Positions 41,443-50,868 of a stretch of 64,000 nt of DNA are shown piece after piece. Under the pieces are notes generated by a model. It did not search any database. It saw only the letters and a list, made by a program, of their open reading frames with translations, and was not told the origin of the DNA. Location of the stretch: assembly GCF_003932505.1 (NCBI RefSeq), contig NZ_QZMU01000002.1:124001-188000 (forward strand). Reading direction: 5' to 3'. Numbering within the stretch: the first letter of the stretch is position 1; each line of letters begins with the position of its first letter. This DNA is from Thiohalobacter thiocyanaticus (GTDB lineage Bacteria > Pseudomonadota > Gammaproteobacteria > Thiohalobacterales > Thiohalobacteraceae). The position numbers were made by a program, and so were the translations under genes.

Positions 41443-41592
41443 GGGAACCTCTGATTAAATACGTCATTGCGAGGAGCGCAGCGACGTGGCAATCTCCAAC
41501 CGGTTGATTCTGCATTACGAGATTGCCACGCTTCGTTTATGCCCTTCGGGTACTCGCAATGACGGATATTTTGTAATTAATCAGAGGTTCCC
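41443..41592. repeat. Composite nested palindrome E6 (outer arms + REP2 core)
   Basis: GGGAACCTCTGATTAA at 41443-41458 has an exact inverted copy at 41577-41592 (16 of 16). Between them lies a REP2 core (41462-41564). The element ends 14 bp before the mrpA start. Confidence 0.9.
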
Positions 41593-41605
41593 CGGAACCT
41601 GATCA

Positions 41606-44420
41606 ATGGCCGACAACCTCTTCACCCTTATCCTGACCGTATTCGTCGGCGCGATCCTGGCCGGCTGGGCCTCGCGCTTCGGACGGCTGCACGCGGCCTG
41701 GGTTGCGGGGGTCACGGTCCTGTTCGCGCTGGGTCAGCTGCTGGAACCGATGCAGGCGGTGTTCGCCGGCGAGACGCTGACCAGCCGCACGGCCTGGATT
41801 CCCACCGCGGGGCTCGATCTCAGCTTCCGGCTGGACGGGCTGGGACTGCTGTTCGCCCTGCTGATCCTGGGCATCGGTCTGCTGATCGTCCTCTACGCCC
41901 GTTACTATCTGTCGCCGCGCGACTGCATGGGGCGCTTCTACAGCTATCTGCTGATGTTCATGGGCGCGATGCTGGGCGTCGCGCTGTCAGAGAACATCAT
42001 CCAGCTGCTGGTGTTCTGGGAGCTGACCAGCCTGACCTCCTTCCTGCTGATCAGCTACTGGCAGGAGCGGCCGGAGGCGCGCCAGGGCGCGCGCATGGCA
42101 CTGGCCATCACCGGCGGGGGTGGCCTGGCCATGCTCGGCGGTTTCATCCTGCTGGGTGAGATCGCGGGCAGCTACGAGCTGTCGGTGATCCTGGCTTCCG
42201 GCGACACCATCCGTGCCCATCCGCTGTATCTGCCCATGCTGGTGCTGGTGCTGCTCGGCGCCTTCACCAAATCGGCCCAGTTCCCCTTCCATTTCTGGCT
42301 GCCCAATGCCATGGCCGCGCCCACGCCGGTGTCGGCCTATCTGCATTCGGCCACCATGGTCAAGGCCGGAGTGTTCCTGCTGGCACGCCTGTTCCCGGCC
42401 CTGTCGGGCACGCCGGAATGGGCCTGGCTGGTCGGCGGCGCCGGGCTGGCCACCCTGTTGATCGGCGCCGTATTCGCCCTGTTCAAGCATGATCTGAAGG
42501 GCCTGCTGGCCTACTCCACCATCAGCCACCTGGGCCTGATCACCCTGCTGTTCGGTATCGGCACGCCGCTGGCGGCCGTTGCCGGCGTCTTCCACATCAT
42601 CAATCATGCCATCTTCAAGGCCTCGCTGTTCATGGCCGCCGGCATCATCGACCACGAGACCGGCAGCCGCGACATGCGCCGCCTCAACGGCCTGTGGAAA
42701 TACATGCCGCACACCGCCCTGCTGGCCATGGTCGCGGCCGCCTCCATGGCCGGGGTGCCGCTGCTCAACGGCTTCCTGTCCAAGGAGATGTTCTTCGCCG
42801 AGGCGTTCAGCGCCAGCACCCACCTGCAGCTCGGCTGGCTGCTGCCGGCGCTGGTCACCCTGGCCGGCGTGTTCGCCGTGGCCTATTCATTCCGCTTCAT
42901 CCACGACGTTTTCTTCAACGGCGAGCCCATCGACCTGCCGAAGGTGCCGCACGAGCCGCCGCGCTGGATGAAGGTACCGGTGGAGATGCTGGTCGCCCTG
43001 TGCCTGCTGGTCGGCATCCTACCCTCCCTGACCGTGGAGCCCATCCTGGAACTGGCCGCCGGCGGCGTGCTGCAGACTGCGCCCCCGACCTTCGATCTGG
43101 CTATCTGGCACGGCCTGAGTCCGGCGCTGCTGATGAGTGTGGTCGCACTGGTCGGCGGCGGGCTGGTCTATGCGGCGCGCTATCCGCTGTTCCGACTGCA
43201 TGATCGCTGCGAGCCCTACTGCCAGGCGAAATCCGTATTCGACGCCCTGATGGCCGGCCTGTTCGCGGGCGCGGGATGGCTGACCCGGACCCTGAACAGC
43301 GGCTCGCTGCCGCGCATGCTGGCCCTGTTCGTGACCTTTGCCGCCCTACTGGGACTGGCCGGCTATCTCGGCGGCGGCGGGCCGCTGACCGGCAGCCGCG
43401 CGACCCTGCCGGTGGACGGCATCAGCCTGCTCGCCGCCGCCGGCCTGATCGCGGCTGCGCTGGCCACGGTCATTCTGCATCGCCAACGCCTGGTGGCCCT
43501 GGTGCTGATCGGGGTTGTGGGTCTGGTGGTCTCGCTTATCTTCATCAAGTTCTCCGGTCCCGATCTGGCGCTGACCCAGCTGTCAGTGGAGGTTGTCACC
43601 ATCGTGCTGCTGCTGCTGGCACTCTACTTCCTGCCCCAGGAGGCGCCGGCGGACTCCTCCGGCCTGCGGCGCAGCCGCGATGCCGTCCTGGCCGTGGCGG
43701 CCGGCACCGGTACCGGGCTACTGGCCTGGGCGGTGCTGACCCGGCCGCTGGAGAGCATCTCGGATTACTTCCTAGCCAACAGCGTGCCGGGCGGTGGCGG
43801 CCACAACGTGGTCAACGTGATCCTGGTGGACTTCCGCGGCTTCGACACCCTGGGCGAGATCACGGTGCTGGGCATCGCCGCGCTCGGCATCTATGCCATG
43901 CTGGAGCACCTGTTCCTGCCCGGCCCGGCCTATGACAGCCGCGGCCGGCCCTGGAACTGGGACATGCACCCGGCGGTGATGGCCTCGCTGACCCGATTGC
44001 TGCCGCTGCGCGCTGCTGGTCTCGGCCTTCATCTTCCTGCGCGGCCACAACATGCCCGGCGGCGGCTTCATCGCCGGACTGATCACCGCCGTGGCCATCA
44101 TCATGCAGTACCTGGCCAACGGCGTGGAATGGACCCAGTCACGGCTGCCGGCCAACATGCACCCGCTGGTCGGGCTGGGCCTGCTGGTGGCCACTGCCAC
44201 CGGCCTGGTGAGCCTGGTCTACGGCTACCCCTTCCTTACCTCGGCCTTCACCCACCTGCACTGGCCGGTGGTCGGGGACTTCGAAATCGCCTCGGCCATC
44301 GCCTTCGACCTCGGGGTATACATGGTGGTGGTGGGCGCGACCCTGCTCATCCTCATCCACCTGGGACTGATGCACAGCGCCAGCCACACGCCGCGCTCGG
44401 CCGCGGGAGACTATCGCTGA
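41606..44420 (+). CDS. mrpA: Na+/H+ antiporter subunit A/B fusion (MrpAB), one frameshift
   Basis: MrpA is the large, complex-I-like subunit of the multisubunit cation/proton antiporter. The first frame has many membrane helices with the ND5-type core ([58 protein letters not shown]) and the MrpA C-terminal part ([54 protein letters not shown]). At about 44005-44013 an extra base shifts the frame; the other frame continues [27 protein letters not shown] to 44420, the MrpB domain. Joined length is about 937 aa, as in fused MrpAB proteins. Left unjoined, the first frame reads on through the wrong frame into mrpC. Confidence 0.92.
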
Positions 44421-44752
44421 TGGAGGCACTGGTCGCTGTCATCATCGGGGTACTGACCGCCTGCGGGGTGTATCTCAGCCTGCGCCGGCGCAGCTTTCCG
44501 GTGGTGCTGGGCATCACCCTGCTGTCCTATGCCGTGAACCTGTTCCTGTTCGCCATGGGCCGACTCACCATCGGCCAGCCGGCCGTCATCGATGACGCCG
44601 CCACGGGCTATGCCGACCCGCTGCCGCAGGCACTGGTGCTGACCGCCATCGTCATCAGCTTCGCCATGACCGCCTTCGTCATCATGCTCGCGCTCAAGGC
44701 CCGCGCCGAGCTGGGCGATGACCGGGTCGACGGGGACGGACCCTCATGCTGA
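44420..44752 (+). CDS. mrpC: Na+/H+ antiporter subunit C
   Basis: The 110-aa NuoK-like subunit has three membrane helices: LVAVIIGVLTACGVYLSL, SFPVVLGITLLSYAVNLFLFAMG and DPLPQALVLTAIVISFAMTAFVIML, the last being the MrpC/NuoK signature. The ATG at 44420 shares a base with the mrpAB stop and the 3' end overlaps mrpD by 7 bp. Confidence 0.93.
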   Translation: MEALVAVIIGVLTACGVYLSLRRRSFPVVLGITLLSYAVNLFLFAMGRLTIGQPAVIDDAATGYADPLPQALVLTAIVISFAMTAFVIMLALKARAELGDDRVDGDGPSC

Positions 44753-46257
44753 ACCATCTGGTGATCGCCCCGGTACTGCTGCCGCTGCTGGCCGGCATCG
44801 GTCTGCTGCTGCTGCGGCCGTTGCCCATCGGCTGGCGTCGGGTGCTGAGTATTCTCGCGGTACTGGCCCAGGTCGGGCTGGCGCTGCTGCTGTTCACGCG
44901 TGTCGCTGACGGCGGCATCTTCACCTATGCCCTGGGCGACTGGCCCGCGCCCTACGGCATCGTACTGGTGGCCGACCGGCTGGCTGCGGGCATGCTGCTG
45001 ATCACCGCCCTGCTGGCCCTGTTCGCCCTGCTCTACGCGGCTCGGGGCACCGACCTGGAGGGCCGGCATTTCCATGTACTGTTCCAGCTGCAGCTGTTCG
45101 GCCTGAACGGGGCCTTCCTCACCGGCGACCTGTTCAACCTGTTCGTCTTCTTCGAGATCCTGCTGCTGGCCTCCTACGGTCTGCTGCTGCATGGCGGCGG
45201 CGCGGCACGCACCCGCGCCGGGCTGCACTTCGTGGTCATCAACCTGGCCGGCTCCACCCTGTTCCTGTTCGCCGTCGGTACCCTCTACGGCGTGCTCGGC
45301 ACGCTCAACATGGCCGATCTGGCCCGGCGCATGGCGCAGGTCGGCCCCGCCGAGCTGGGCCTGGTGCAGGCCGCCGGGCTGCTGCTGTTCGGGGTGTTCG
45401 CGCTCAAGGCCGCACTGGTGCCCCTGTATCTGTGGCTGCCCGCCGCCTATGCCGGCACCAGCGCGCCGGTCGCGGCCCTGTTCGCCGTCATGACCAAGGT
45501 CGGGGTCTACAGCATCCTGCGCCTGGATACCCTGATCTTCGGAGGGCTGGCCGGTGACAGCGCCCACCTGCTGGGCGACTGGCTGCTGCCGCTGGCCCTG
45601 ATCACGCTCGCCCTCGGCATGGCCGGCGTCGTGGCCAGCACCGGCCTGCGCCGCCAGACCGCCTATCTGGTCATCGCCTCGGTCGGCACCCTGCTCACCG
45701 CCGCCGGACTGGGCACGGCCGGGGGCCTGGCCGCCGGACTCTATTATCTGCCGCACACCACCTTCGCCGCCGGCGCCCTGTTCCTGCTGACCGACGGCAT
45801 CGCCTACCGCCGTGGCGAGCTCACCGACCGCTTCCAGCCGGACGGGGCGATGAGCCATCCGCGTCTGCTGGGCACCCTGTTCTTCATCACCGCCGTGCTG
45901 ATCGCCGGCCTGCCGCCGCTGTCGGGCTTTCTGGCCAAGTTCCTCATTCTGCGCGCGGCCCTGCCGCATCCGGATCTGGCCTGGGTGATGGCGGTGGTGC
46001 TGGTGACCAGCCTGCTGGCGGTGATCGCCCTGGCCCGCAGCGGCAGCATACTGTTCTACCGCGCCCGCGTGGTCGCCGCACCCGCCGGTGAACGTCTGTT
46101 GCCGGAACTGGCGCCGACCACCGCCCTGCTGCTGCTGTGCCTGGGGCTGGCGGTCTGGGCCGGGCCGGTACACGAGTTCACCCTGAACACGGCCGAGCAG
46201 CTGTATCAGCCTCAGCGCTACATCGACGCCGTCCTGGATCGGGAGATGAAACCGTGA
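44746..46257 (+). CDS. mrpD: Na+/H+ antiporter subunit D
   Basis: MrpD is the second ND-type proton-channel subunit. The 503-aa protein has about 14 membrane helices with FVFFEILLLASYGLLLHGG (conserved Glu in helix 5), the lysine-bearing FGVFALKAALVPLYLWLPAAYAGTSAPVAALFAVMTKVGVYSILRL and PHTTFAAGALFLLTDGI. In frame and complete. ATG at 44746 overlaps mrpC; its stop overlaps mrpE by 4 bp. Confidence 0.95.
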   Translation: MLNHLVIAPVLLPLLAGIGLLLLRPLPIGWRRVLSILAVLAQVGLALLLFTRVADGGIFTYALGDWPAPYGIVLVADRLAAGMLLITALLALFALLYAARGTDLEGRHFHVLFQLQLFGLNGAFLTGDLFNLFVFFEILLLASYGLLLHGGGAARTRAGLHFVVINLAGSTLFLFAVGTLYGVLGTLNMADLARRMAQVGPAELGLVQAAGLLLFGVFALKAALVPLYLWLPAAYAGTSAPVAALFAVMTKVGVYSILRLDTLIFGGLAGDSAHLLGDWLLPLALITLALGMAGVVASTGLRRQTAYLVIASVGTLLTAAGLGTAGGLAAGLYYLPHTTFAAGALFLLTDGIAYRRGELTDRFQPDGAMSHPRLLGTLFFITAVLIAGLPPLSGFLAKFLILRAALPHPDLAWVMAVVLVTSLLAVIALARSGSILFYRARVVAAPAGERLLPELAPTTALLLLCLGLAVWAGPVHEFTLNTAEQLYQPQRYIDAVLDREMKP

Positions 46258-46745
46258 TCCAGCGCCTGCTGCCGCATCCCCTGCTCACCCCGATCCTGGC
46301 CCTGGTCTGGATGCTGCTGGCCAACGAGTTCAGCGCCGGTCACGCGGTGCTGGGGCTGGTGCTGGGCTGGGCCATTCCGGTCTTCACCCTGCGTTTCTGG
46401 CCGGAGCCGACCCGCATCCATCGGCCGCTGACCCTGCTGCGTTTCATCGTCGTGGTGTTGTTCGATATCCTCATCGCCAACCTGGCCGTTGCGAAGCTGA
46501 TCGTCAGCCGTCCCCGCCGCCTGCAGCCGGCCTTCGTGGAAATACCCCTGGCGGTGCGCTCGGACCTGGCCATCAGCCTGCTGGCGAACACCATCTCGCT
46601 CACACCCGGGACGGTCTCGGCCGAGCTGTCACCGGAGCGCGACCGGCTGCTGGTCCACGCCCTGCACGTCACCGATACCGAGGCCCTGGTGGCGACCATC
46701 AAATCGCGCTATGAGGCACCGCTGAAGGAGGTCTTCGAGGAATGA
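46254..46745 (+). CDS. mrpE: Na+/H+ antiporter subunit E
   Basis: The 163-aa subunit starts from GTG at 46254 (GTGA overlap with the mrpD stop). Two N-terminal membrane segments (LLTPILALVWMLLANEFSAG, LVLGWAIPVFTLRF) are followed by RPLTLLRFIVVVLFDILIANLAVA and the typical LLANTISLTPGTVSAELSPERDRLLVHALHV, a strong MrpE signature. It overlaps mrpF by 4 bp. Confidence 0.94.
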   Translation: MIQRLLPHPLLTPILALVWMLLANEFSAGHAVLGLVLGWAIPVFTLRFWPEPTRIHRPLTLLRFIVVVLFDILIANLAVAKLIVSRPRRLQPAFVEIPLAVRSDLAISLLANTISLTPGTVSAELSPERDRLLVHALHVTDTEALVATIKSRYEAPLKEVFEE

Positions 46746-47011
46746 TCGATACCGCGCTCACCATCGCCTTCACCCTGGTCGGGCTGGCCGTGGCGCTGAG
46801 CTTCTGGCGCCTGCTGCGCGGCCCGGACGCGCCGGACCGGATCCTGGCCCTGGACACCCTGTACGTGAACACCATCGCCCTGCTGGTGCTGTTCGGGATC
46901 CAGATCGACAGCAACCTCTATTTCGAGGCGGCGCTGCTGATCGCCCTGATGGGCTTCGTGGGAACGGTCGCGTTGTGCAAGTACCTGCTGCGCGGCGACA
47001 TCATCGAGTGA
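46742..47011 (+). CDS. mrpF: Na+/H+ antiporter subunit F
   Basis: The 89-aa subunit has three membrane helices and the family motif LLRGPDAPDRILALDTLYVNTIALLVLFG, with a conserved Asp pair. Terminates in LRGDIIE, typical of MrpF. Overlaps mrpE and mrpG regions, so the operon is tightly coupled. Confidence 0.94.
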   Translation: MIDTALTIAFTLVGLAVALSFWRLLRGPDAPDRILALDTLYVNTIALLVLFGIQIDSNLYFEAALLIALMGFVGTVALCKYLLRGDIIE

Positions 47012-47016
47012 ATCTT

Positions 47017-47337
47017 ATGCTGGAATACCTGCTTGCATTCCTGATCATCGCCGGCGGCGCCTTCACCTTTATCGGCTCGCTGGGCCTGGCACGGCTGCGG
47101 GATTTCTACAGCCGCCTGCACGGCCCGACCAAGGCCACCACCCTGGGCGTGGGCTGCGTGCTGATCGCCTCGGCGGTGTATTTCAGTCGGGGTGAGGCTG
47201 CCAGTTTCCACGAGATCCTGATCACCCTGTTCCTGTTCATCACCGCGCCGGTCAGCGCCCACCTGATGGCCAAGGCTGCGCTGCATCTGAAGCTGGCTTC
47301 GTTGGCAGAACGACCGGAGCCCCGCGAGCGGGACTGA
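47017..47337 (+). CDS. mrpG: Na+/H+ antiporter subunit G
   Basis: The 106-aa subunit reads MLEYLLAFLIIAGGAFTFIGSLGLARLRDFYSRLHGPTKATTLGVG, the MrpG signature, with two further hydrophobic segments. The ATG at 47017 is preferred by family alignment; a GTG at 47008 would overlap the mrpF stop. It closes the seven-subunit (six-gene) operon that exchanges Na+ for H+ and supports alkaline or saline growth. Confidence 0.94.
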   Translation: MLEYLLAFLIIAGGAFTFIGSLGLARLRDFYSRLHGPTKATTLGVGCVLIASAVYFSRGEAASFHEILITLFLFITAPVSAHLMAKAALHLKLASLAERPEPRERD

Positions 47338-47346
47338 AACAGCCCC

Positions 47347-47445
47347 GCAGGTCGGGTCAGCGTAGCGTAACCCGACACCCATGGCATGTTGGGTTACGGT
47401 GCAATGCACCGGACCCAACCTACCTCCAGTTCATGCAATGATTGG
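47347..47445. repeat. REP1 palindromic repeat, copy 8, with one outer arm
   Basis: Core 47347-47423 (GCAGGTCGGGTCAGC to CCAACCTAC), followed by TTCATGCAATGATTGG at 47430-47445, the inverse of the arm at 3746-3760. It sits between mrpG and the convergent cyclic-nucleotide-binding gene. Confidence 0.78.
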
Positions 47446-47464
47446 ATAAAGAGAGAAACCTGAT

Positions 47465-47899
47465 CTACAGGTCGGAGAGCTGATTGGAGGTCCGGCGCAG
47501 GTTGTAGCTGACGGTCCTGGCCAGGTGGCGCAGGATCTTCACGCCGACATGCGGTTCGGCCGCGATGATGGCATCCAGGCCCTGGCGGTCCAGCACCGTG
47601 ACCGATGCGGCCGATTTTGCCCGGATGGTGGCGGAACGCGGCAGGCCGTCGAGCAGCGCCATTTCGCCGATGGCAGTACCCGCACTGAAACGCGAAACGA
47701 TCTTCTCGTTATTGTTGAAATCCTTCTTGACCGCCTCGAGCTGACCGTCCGTGACGAAGGCGGCGAAGTCACTCTGGTCGCCTTCGGCAAACAGGACATC
47801 CCCGGCATCCAGTTCGATGGTGCCGATATAGGAATCGATCTTCTTCAGATCGTCATCGTCGAGCGCCCGGAACAGTGGCGTGTGTTCGGTGCCATCCAC
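47465..47899 (-). CDS. Stand-alone cyclic-nucleotide-binding domain protein
   Basis: The 144-aa protein is a single CAP-type cNMP-binding fold: LDAGDVLFAEGDQSDFAAFVTDGQLEAVK, then the phosphate-binding cassette GEMALLDGLPRSATIRA with the conserved Glu and Arg that hold the cyclic phosphate and ribose. No helix-turn-helix follows, so it is not a CRP homologue; it may regulate a partner protein. Neighbours give no obvious partner. Confidence 0.85.
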   Translation of the reverse strand: MDGTEHTPLFRALDDDDLKKIDSYIGTIELDAGDVLFAEGDQSDFAAFVTDGQLEAVKKDFNNNEKIVSRFSAGTAIGEMALLDGLPRSATIRAKSAASVTVLDRQGLDAIIAAEPHVGVKILRHLARTVSYNLRRTSNQLSDL

Positions 47900-48009
47900 G
47901 GCGGTACCCTCCTTGTGAATCAGTCGGCCTCTGAGCGATCAACGGTTATAGCGGCCGCGGGGCGGCGTTTCTGAAGACCTGCGCCGGGAGAGCATTGGAG
48001 TTGCTGGGA

Positions 48010-49128
48010 TCAGGGCCGGAGTCGGTAGATCCGGCCGCTGTCGGTGGCGAGATAGATCCAGCCCTCGCGACTTTCGGCCAGGCTGCGGATGCGCTCGTCA
48101 AGGTCCTCCAGCAGCCGCGCCTCAGCGACGGCATTGCCATCGGCGTCCAGCATTACCCGATTGAGGTGGCGCAGCTTCAGGGCACCGGAGAACAGGTCAC
48201 CCTGCCAGTCCGGGAAGGCGCGGCCGGAATACAGCAGCAGACTGCCGGGGGCGATGGAGGGGATGTAGACCTTGACCGGATCCTCCATGCCGGGCTTCGA
48301 TGTCGCCTCGCCGACATCGACCGGGCCCCAGTATTCCTTGCCGTGGGAGACCACCGGCCAGCCGTAGTTGCCGCCGCGTTTGATCAGGTTGATCTCGTCG
48401 CCGCCGCGCGGGCCGTGCTCGATCATCCACAGGCGTTCATGTTCGGTGTCATAGACCAGGCCCTGCGGATTGCGGTGGCCGTAACTCCAGATCTCCGGCA
48501 GGACGTCCTCGCGGCCGATGAAGGGATTGTCCTCTGGCACAGCGCCGTCGAGTTTGAGGCGCAGCACGCTGCCGGCGTGGGTGGTGCGGTCCTGACCGTT
48601 GGGCCGTACGCCGCGGTCGCCGATGCCGAAGAACAGATGGCCCTTGCCATCGAAGGCGATGCGGCTGCCGAAGTGGCGGGTGGTGTCGCTGCGCGACTGG
48701 GTAACGATCAGCTCCTGCCAGTCCTCCAGGCGCTCGCCGTCCAGGCGCGCCCGCGCCAGGGTGGTCGCGCCCTGGTCCTCGACCGGCTTGGCGTAGGTGA
48801 AATAGATCCACCCGGTCTCGGCATGGTCCGGCGGCAGCGCAATGTCCAGCAGTCCGCCCTGCCCCTCGGCATAGACCTCGGGCACGCCGTCGACATAGCG
48901 TACCTCGCCGCTGTCCAAGTCGAGTCGGCCGACCCGGCCCGCGCGCTCGGTAAAGAGCAGGGTGTCGGCATCCTGAAAGACCATGCCCCAGGGTACGCCC
49001 AGGCCTTCAGCGACCTGTTCCAGGCGCCAGTCGCTGTCGGTGGCAGCGTTCAGGTGGGCGGCGGCCAGCAGCCAGCCACTCAGGATCAGCAGCAGAAGAC
49101 GGATAGGACGGACGGAATCAGGCAGCAT
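48010..49128 (-). CDS. PQQ-dependent soluble aldose sugar dehydrogenase family (Asd/Yli type)
   Basis: The 372-aa protein has a signal peptide (LLLLILSGWLLAAAHLNA) and a six-bladed quinoprotein glucose-dehydrogenase fold: LGVPWGMVFQDADTLLFTER, GLLDIALPPDHAETGWIYFTYA, HFGSRIAFDGKGHLFFGIGDRG, YGHRNPQGLVYD and EHGPRGGDEINLIKRGGNYGWP, the conserved blocks of the soluble PQQ aldose dehydrogenases. It probably oxidises sugars in the periplasm. No PQQ synthesis genes are in the window. The start at 49128 is chosen because it yields a clean signal peptide. Confidence 0.87.
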   Translation of the reverse strand: MLPDSVRPIRLLLLILSGWLLAAAHLNAATDSDWRLEQVAEGLGVPWGMVFQDADTLLFTERAGRVGRLDLDSGEVRYVDGVPEVYAEGQGGLLDIALPPDHAETGWIYFTYAKPVEDQGATTLARARLDGERLEDWQELIVTQSRSDTTRHFGSRIAFDGKGHLFFGIGDRGVRPNGQDRTTHAGSVLRLKLDGAVPEDNPFIGREDVLPEIWSYGHRNPQGLVYDTEHERLWMIEHGPRGGDEINLIKRGGNYGWPVVSHGKEYWGPVDVGEATSKPGMEDPVKVYIPSIAPGSLLLYSGRAFPDWQGDLFSGALKLRHLNRVMLDADGNAVAEARLLEDLDERIRSLAESREGWIYLATDSGRIYRLRP

Positions 49129-49278
49129 GCGTATACTCCCCAGGCCAGGGTTGTCGGCAGACAGGTTTCCTGTTAGCGAGAATAGCATTCAACGGGATGG
49201 CAGCGGAAGTAAGCCCGTATCGGAACCTGTATACCCAGGAGTCAGGACATGAGGCTACACGAAAATCACCACATATTC

Positions 49279-49372
49279 CGTCATCCCTGTACCGGCCTGC
49301 GCCGGCGCAGGCTCCGGCCGGTATCCAGACACCGCTGCGGTCACTGGATTCCCGCCTCCGCGGGAATGACGG
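49279..49372. repeat. REP3 palindromic repeat, copy i
   Basis: CGTCATCCCTG...CCGGCCTGCGCCGG at the left pairs with CCCGCCTCCGCGGGAATGACG at the right. Short flanking inverted bases GGCTACAC (49254-49261) and GTGTAGCC (49372-49379) enclose it. It lies between the sugar dehydrogenase and chrA. Confidence 0.82.
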
Positions 49373-49487
49373 TGTAGCCAACGCTTCCAAGCGCTGAGTG
49401 ATTTCTCATGGTTGTTGCAGCCGATCTTACTCAAGTGCACTATTGTTCGACTTCGGCCCTGTGCAGAGAAGAACGACGCCCGCATCC

Positions 49488-50834
49488 ATGGACAGCCCGT
49501 CAGGACAGCATTCATCTCAAGACATCGCACTCCGTGAGGCCTTCCGTACCTGGCTGCGGGTGGCGCTGTACAGCTTCGGCGGTCCTGCGGCTCAGATATC
49601 TGTTATGCATCGCATCCTGGTGGACGAAAAGCAATGGATCAGCGAAAACCGCTTCCTGCATGCCCTGAACTACTGCATGCTGCTGCCCGGCCCCGAGGCC
49701 CAGCAGCTGGCCACCTACATCGGCTGGCTGCTGCACCGCACCCTGGGCGGATTGATGGCGGGCATCCTGTTCGTACTGCCCGGCTTTATCGCCATCCTGG
49801 CGCTGAGCGTCCTTTATTCCGGCTTCAGCGGTGTGGGCTGGGTGGAGGCGCTGTTCTTCGGGCTGAAACCCGCGGTGCTCGCCATCGTGCTGCAGGCGCT
49901 GTTCCGGGTTGCCGGACGCGCGCTCAGGAACCGGGCGATGTACGCCCTGGCCGGGCTCGCCTTCGTGGCCATCTTCTTCTTCAACGTGCCCTTCCCGGCC
50001 ATCATCGTGAGCGCCGCCCTGGTGGGTTATCTGGGGGGCCGCCTGCGTCCCGATCTGTTCCATGTCATCCGGGGCCCGGAGGTCGACGAGCCCGAGCCCG
50101 CGGCCCACACCCGGCCCTCGCTGGGCCGCGCCGTCAAGGTCAGTGTGATCTTTCTGAGCCTGTGGTTCGTGCCGTTGATCATCCTCGCCGGCTTGCTCGG
50201 CCCCGACAGCGTCTATGTGCAGGAAGGCGTCTTCTTCAGCAAGGCGGCGGTGGTCACCTTCGGCGGCGCCTACGCGGTGCTCGCCTACATCGCCCAGCAG
50301 GCAGTGGATGTCTACGGCTGGCTAAAGCCCGGTGAGATGCTCGACGGCCTGGGCATGGCCGAGACCACGCCCGGACCGCTGATCCAGGTGGTGCAGTTCG
50401 TCGGTTTCATGGGCGCCTACCGCCATGCCGGGGCACTGGATCCGATGACCGCCGGGATACTGGCATCGTTTCTGGTCACCTGGGTGACCTTTGTCCCCTG
50501 CTTTCTGTGGATCTTTCTCGGCGCGCCCTATGTCGAGGCACTGCGCGGCAACCAGGCGCTGTCCACCGCTCTGTCCGGCATCACTGCCGCCGTGGTGGGT
50601 GTGATCCTGAATCTGGCCCTGTGGTTCGGGCTGCATACCCTGTTCGCCAATGTGCAGGACAAACAGCTCGGCTATCTGCATCTGGCCCTGCCCGAGTGGG
50701 CGACGCTCGACCCGGCGGCGCTGGCGCTGAGCATGCTCGCGGTCATCGCCCTGTTCCGGCTGCGCTGGCCCATGCTGCGCACCCTGTTCAGCATCACCCT
50801 GCTGGGGATGGCCTACCGACTGCTGGTGGGCTGA
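49488..50834 (+). CDS. chrA: Chromate transporter ChrA (CHR family, long chain)
   Basis: The 448-aa protein is a duplicated CHR-domain membrane protein. The first half opens with REAFRTWLRVALYSFGGPAAQISVMHR and LHALNYCMLLPGPEAQQLATYIGWLLH, and the second half with EGVFFSKAAVVTFGGAYAVLAYI and LDGLGMAETTPGPLIQVVQFVGF, both typical (FGGP and PGP motifs in each half). The family effluxes chromate and perhaps other oxyanions. The ATG at 49488 is preferred because the residues before it derive from repeat-flank DNA. Confidence 0.92.
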   Translation: MDSPSGQHSSQDIALREAFRTWLRVALYSFGGPAAQISVMHRILVDEKQWISENRFLHALNYCMLLPGPEAQQLATYIGWLLHRTLGGLMAGILFVLPGFIAILALSVLYSGFSGVGWVEALFFGLKPAVLAIVLQALFRVAGRALRNRAMYALAGLAFVAIFFFNVPFPAIIVSAALVGYLGGRLRPDLFHVIRGPEVDEPEPAAHTRPSLGRAVKVSVIFLSLWFVPLIILAGLLGPDSVYVQEGVFFSKAAVVTFGGAYAVLAYIAQQAVDVYGWLKPGEMLDGLGMAETTPGPLIQVVQFVGFMGAYRHAGALDPMTAGILASFLVTWVTFVPCFLWIFLGAPYVEALRGNQALSTALSGITAAVVGVILNLALWFGLHTLFANVQDKQLGYLHLALPEWATLDPAALALSMLAVIALFRLRWPMLRTLFSITLLGMAYRLLVG

Positions 50835-50868
50835 CAAGATCAGCATAACCGGCTACCTGGAGAATCTC

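Noticed and set aside
41606..44752. Single MrpA-MrpC fusion of 1048 codons
   Set aside because: The middle part reads the wrong frame of the MrpB domain after a frameshift; mrpC has its own start at 44420.
47465..47899. CRP homologue
   Set aside because: The protein ends after the cyclic-nucleotide domain and has no helix-turn-helix region.
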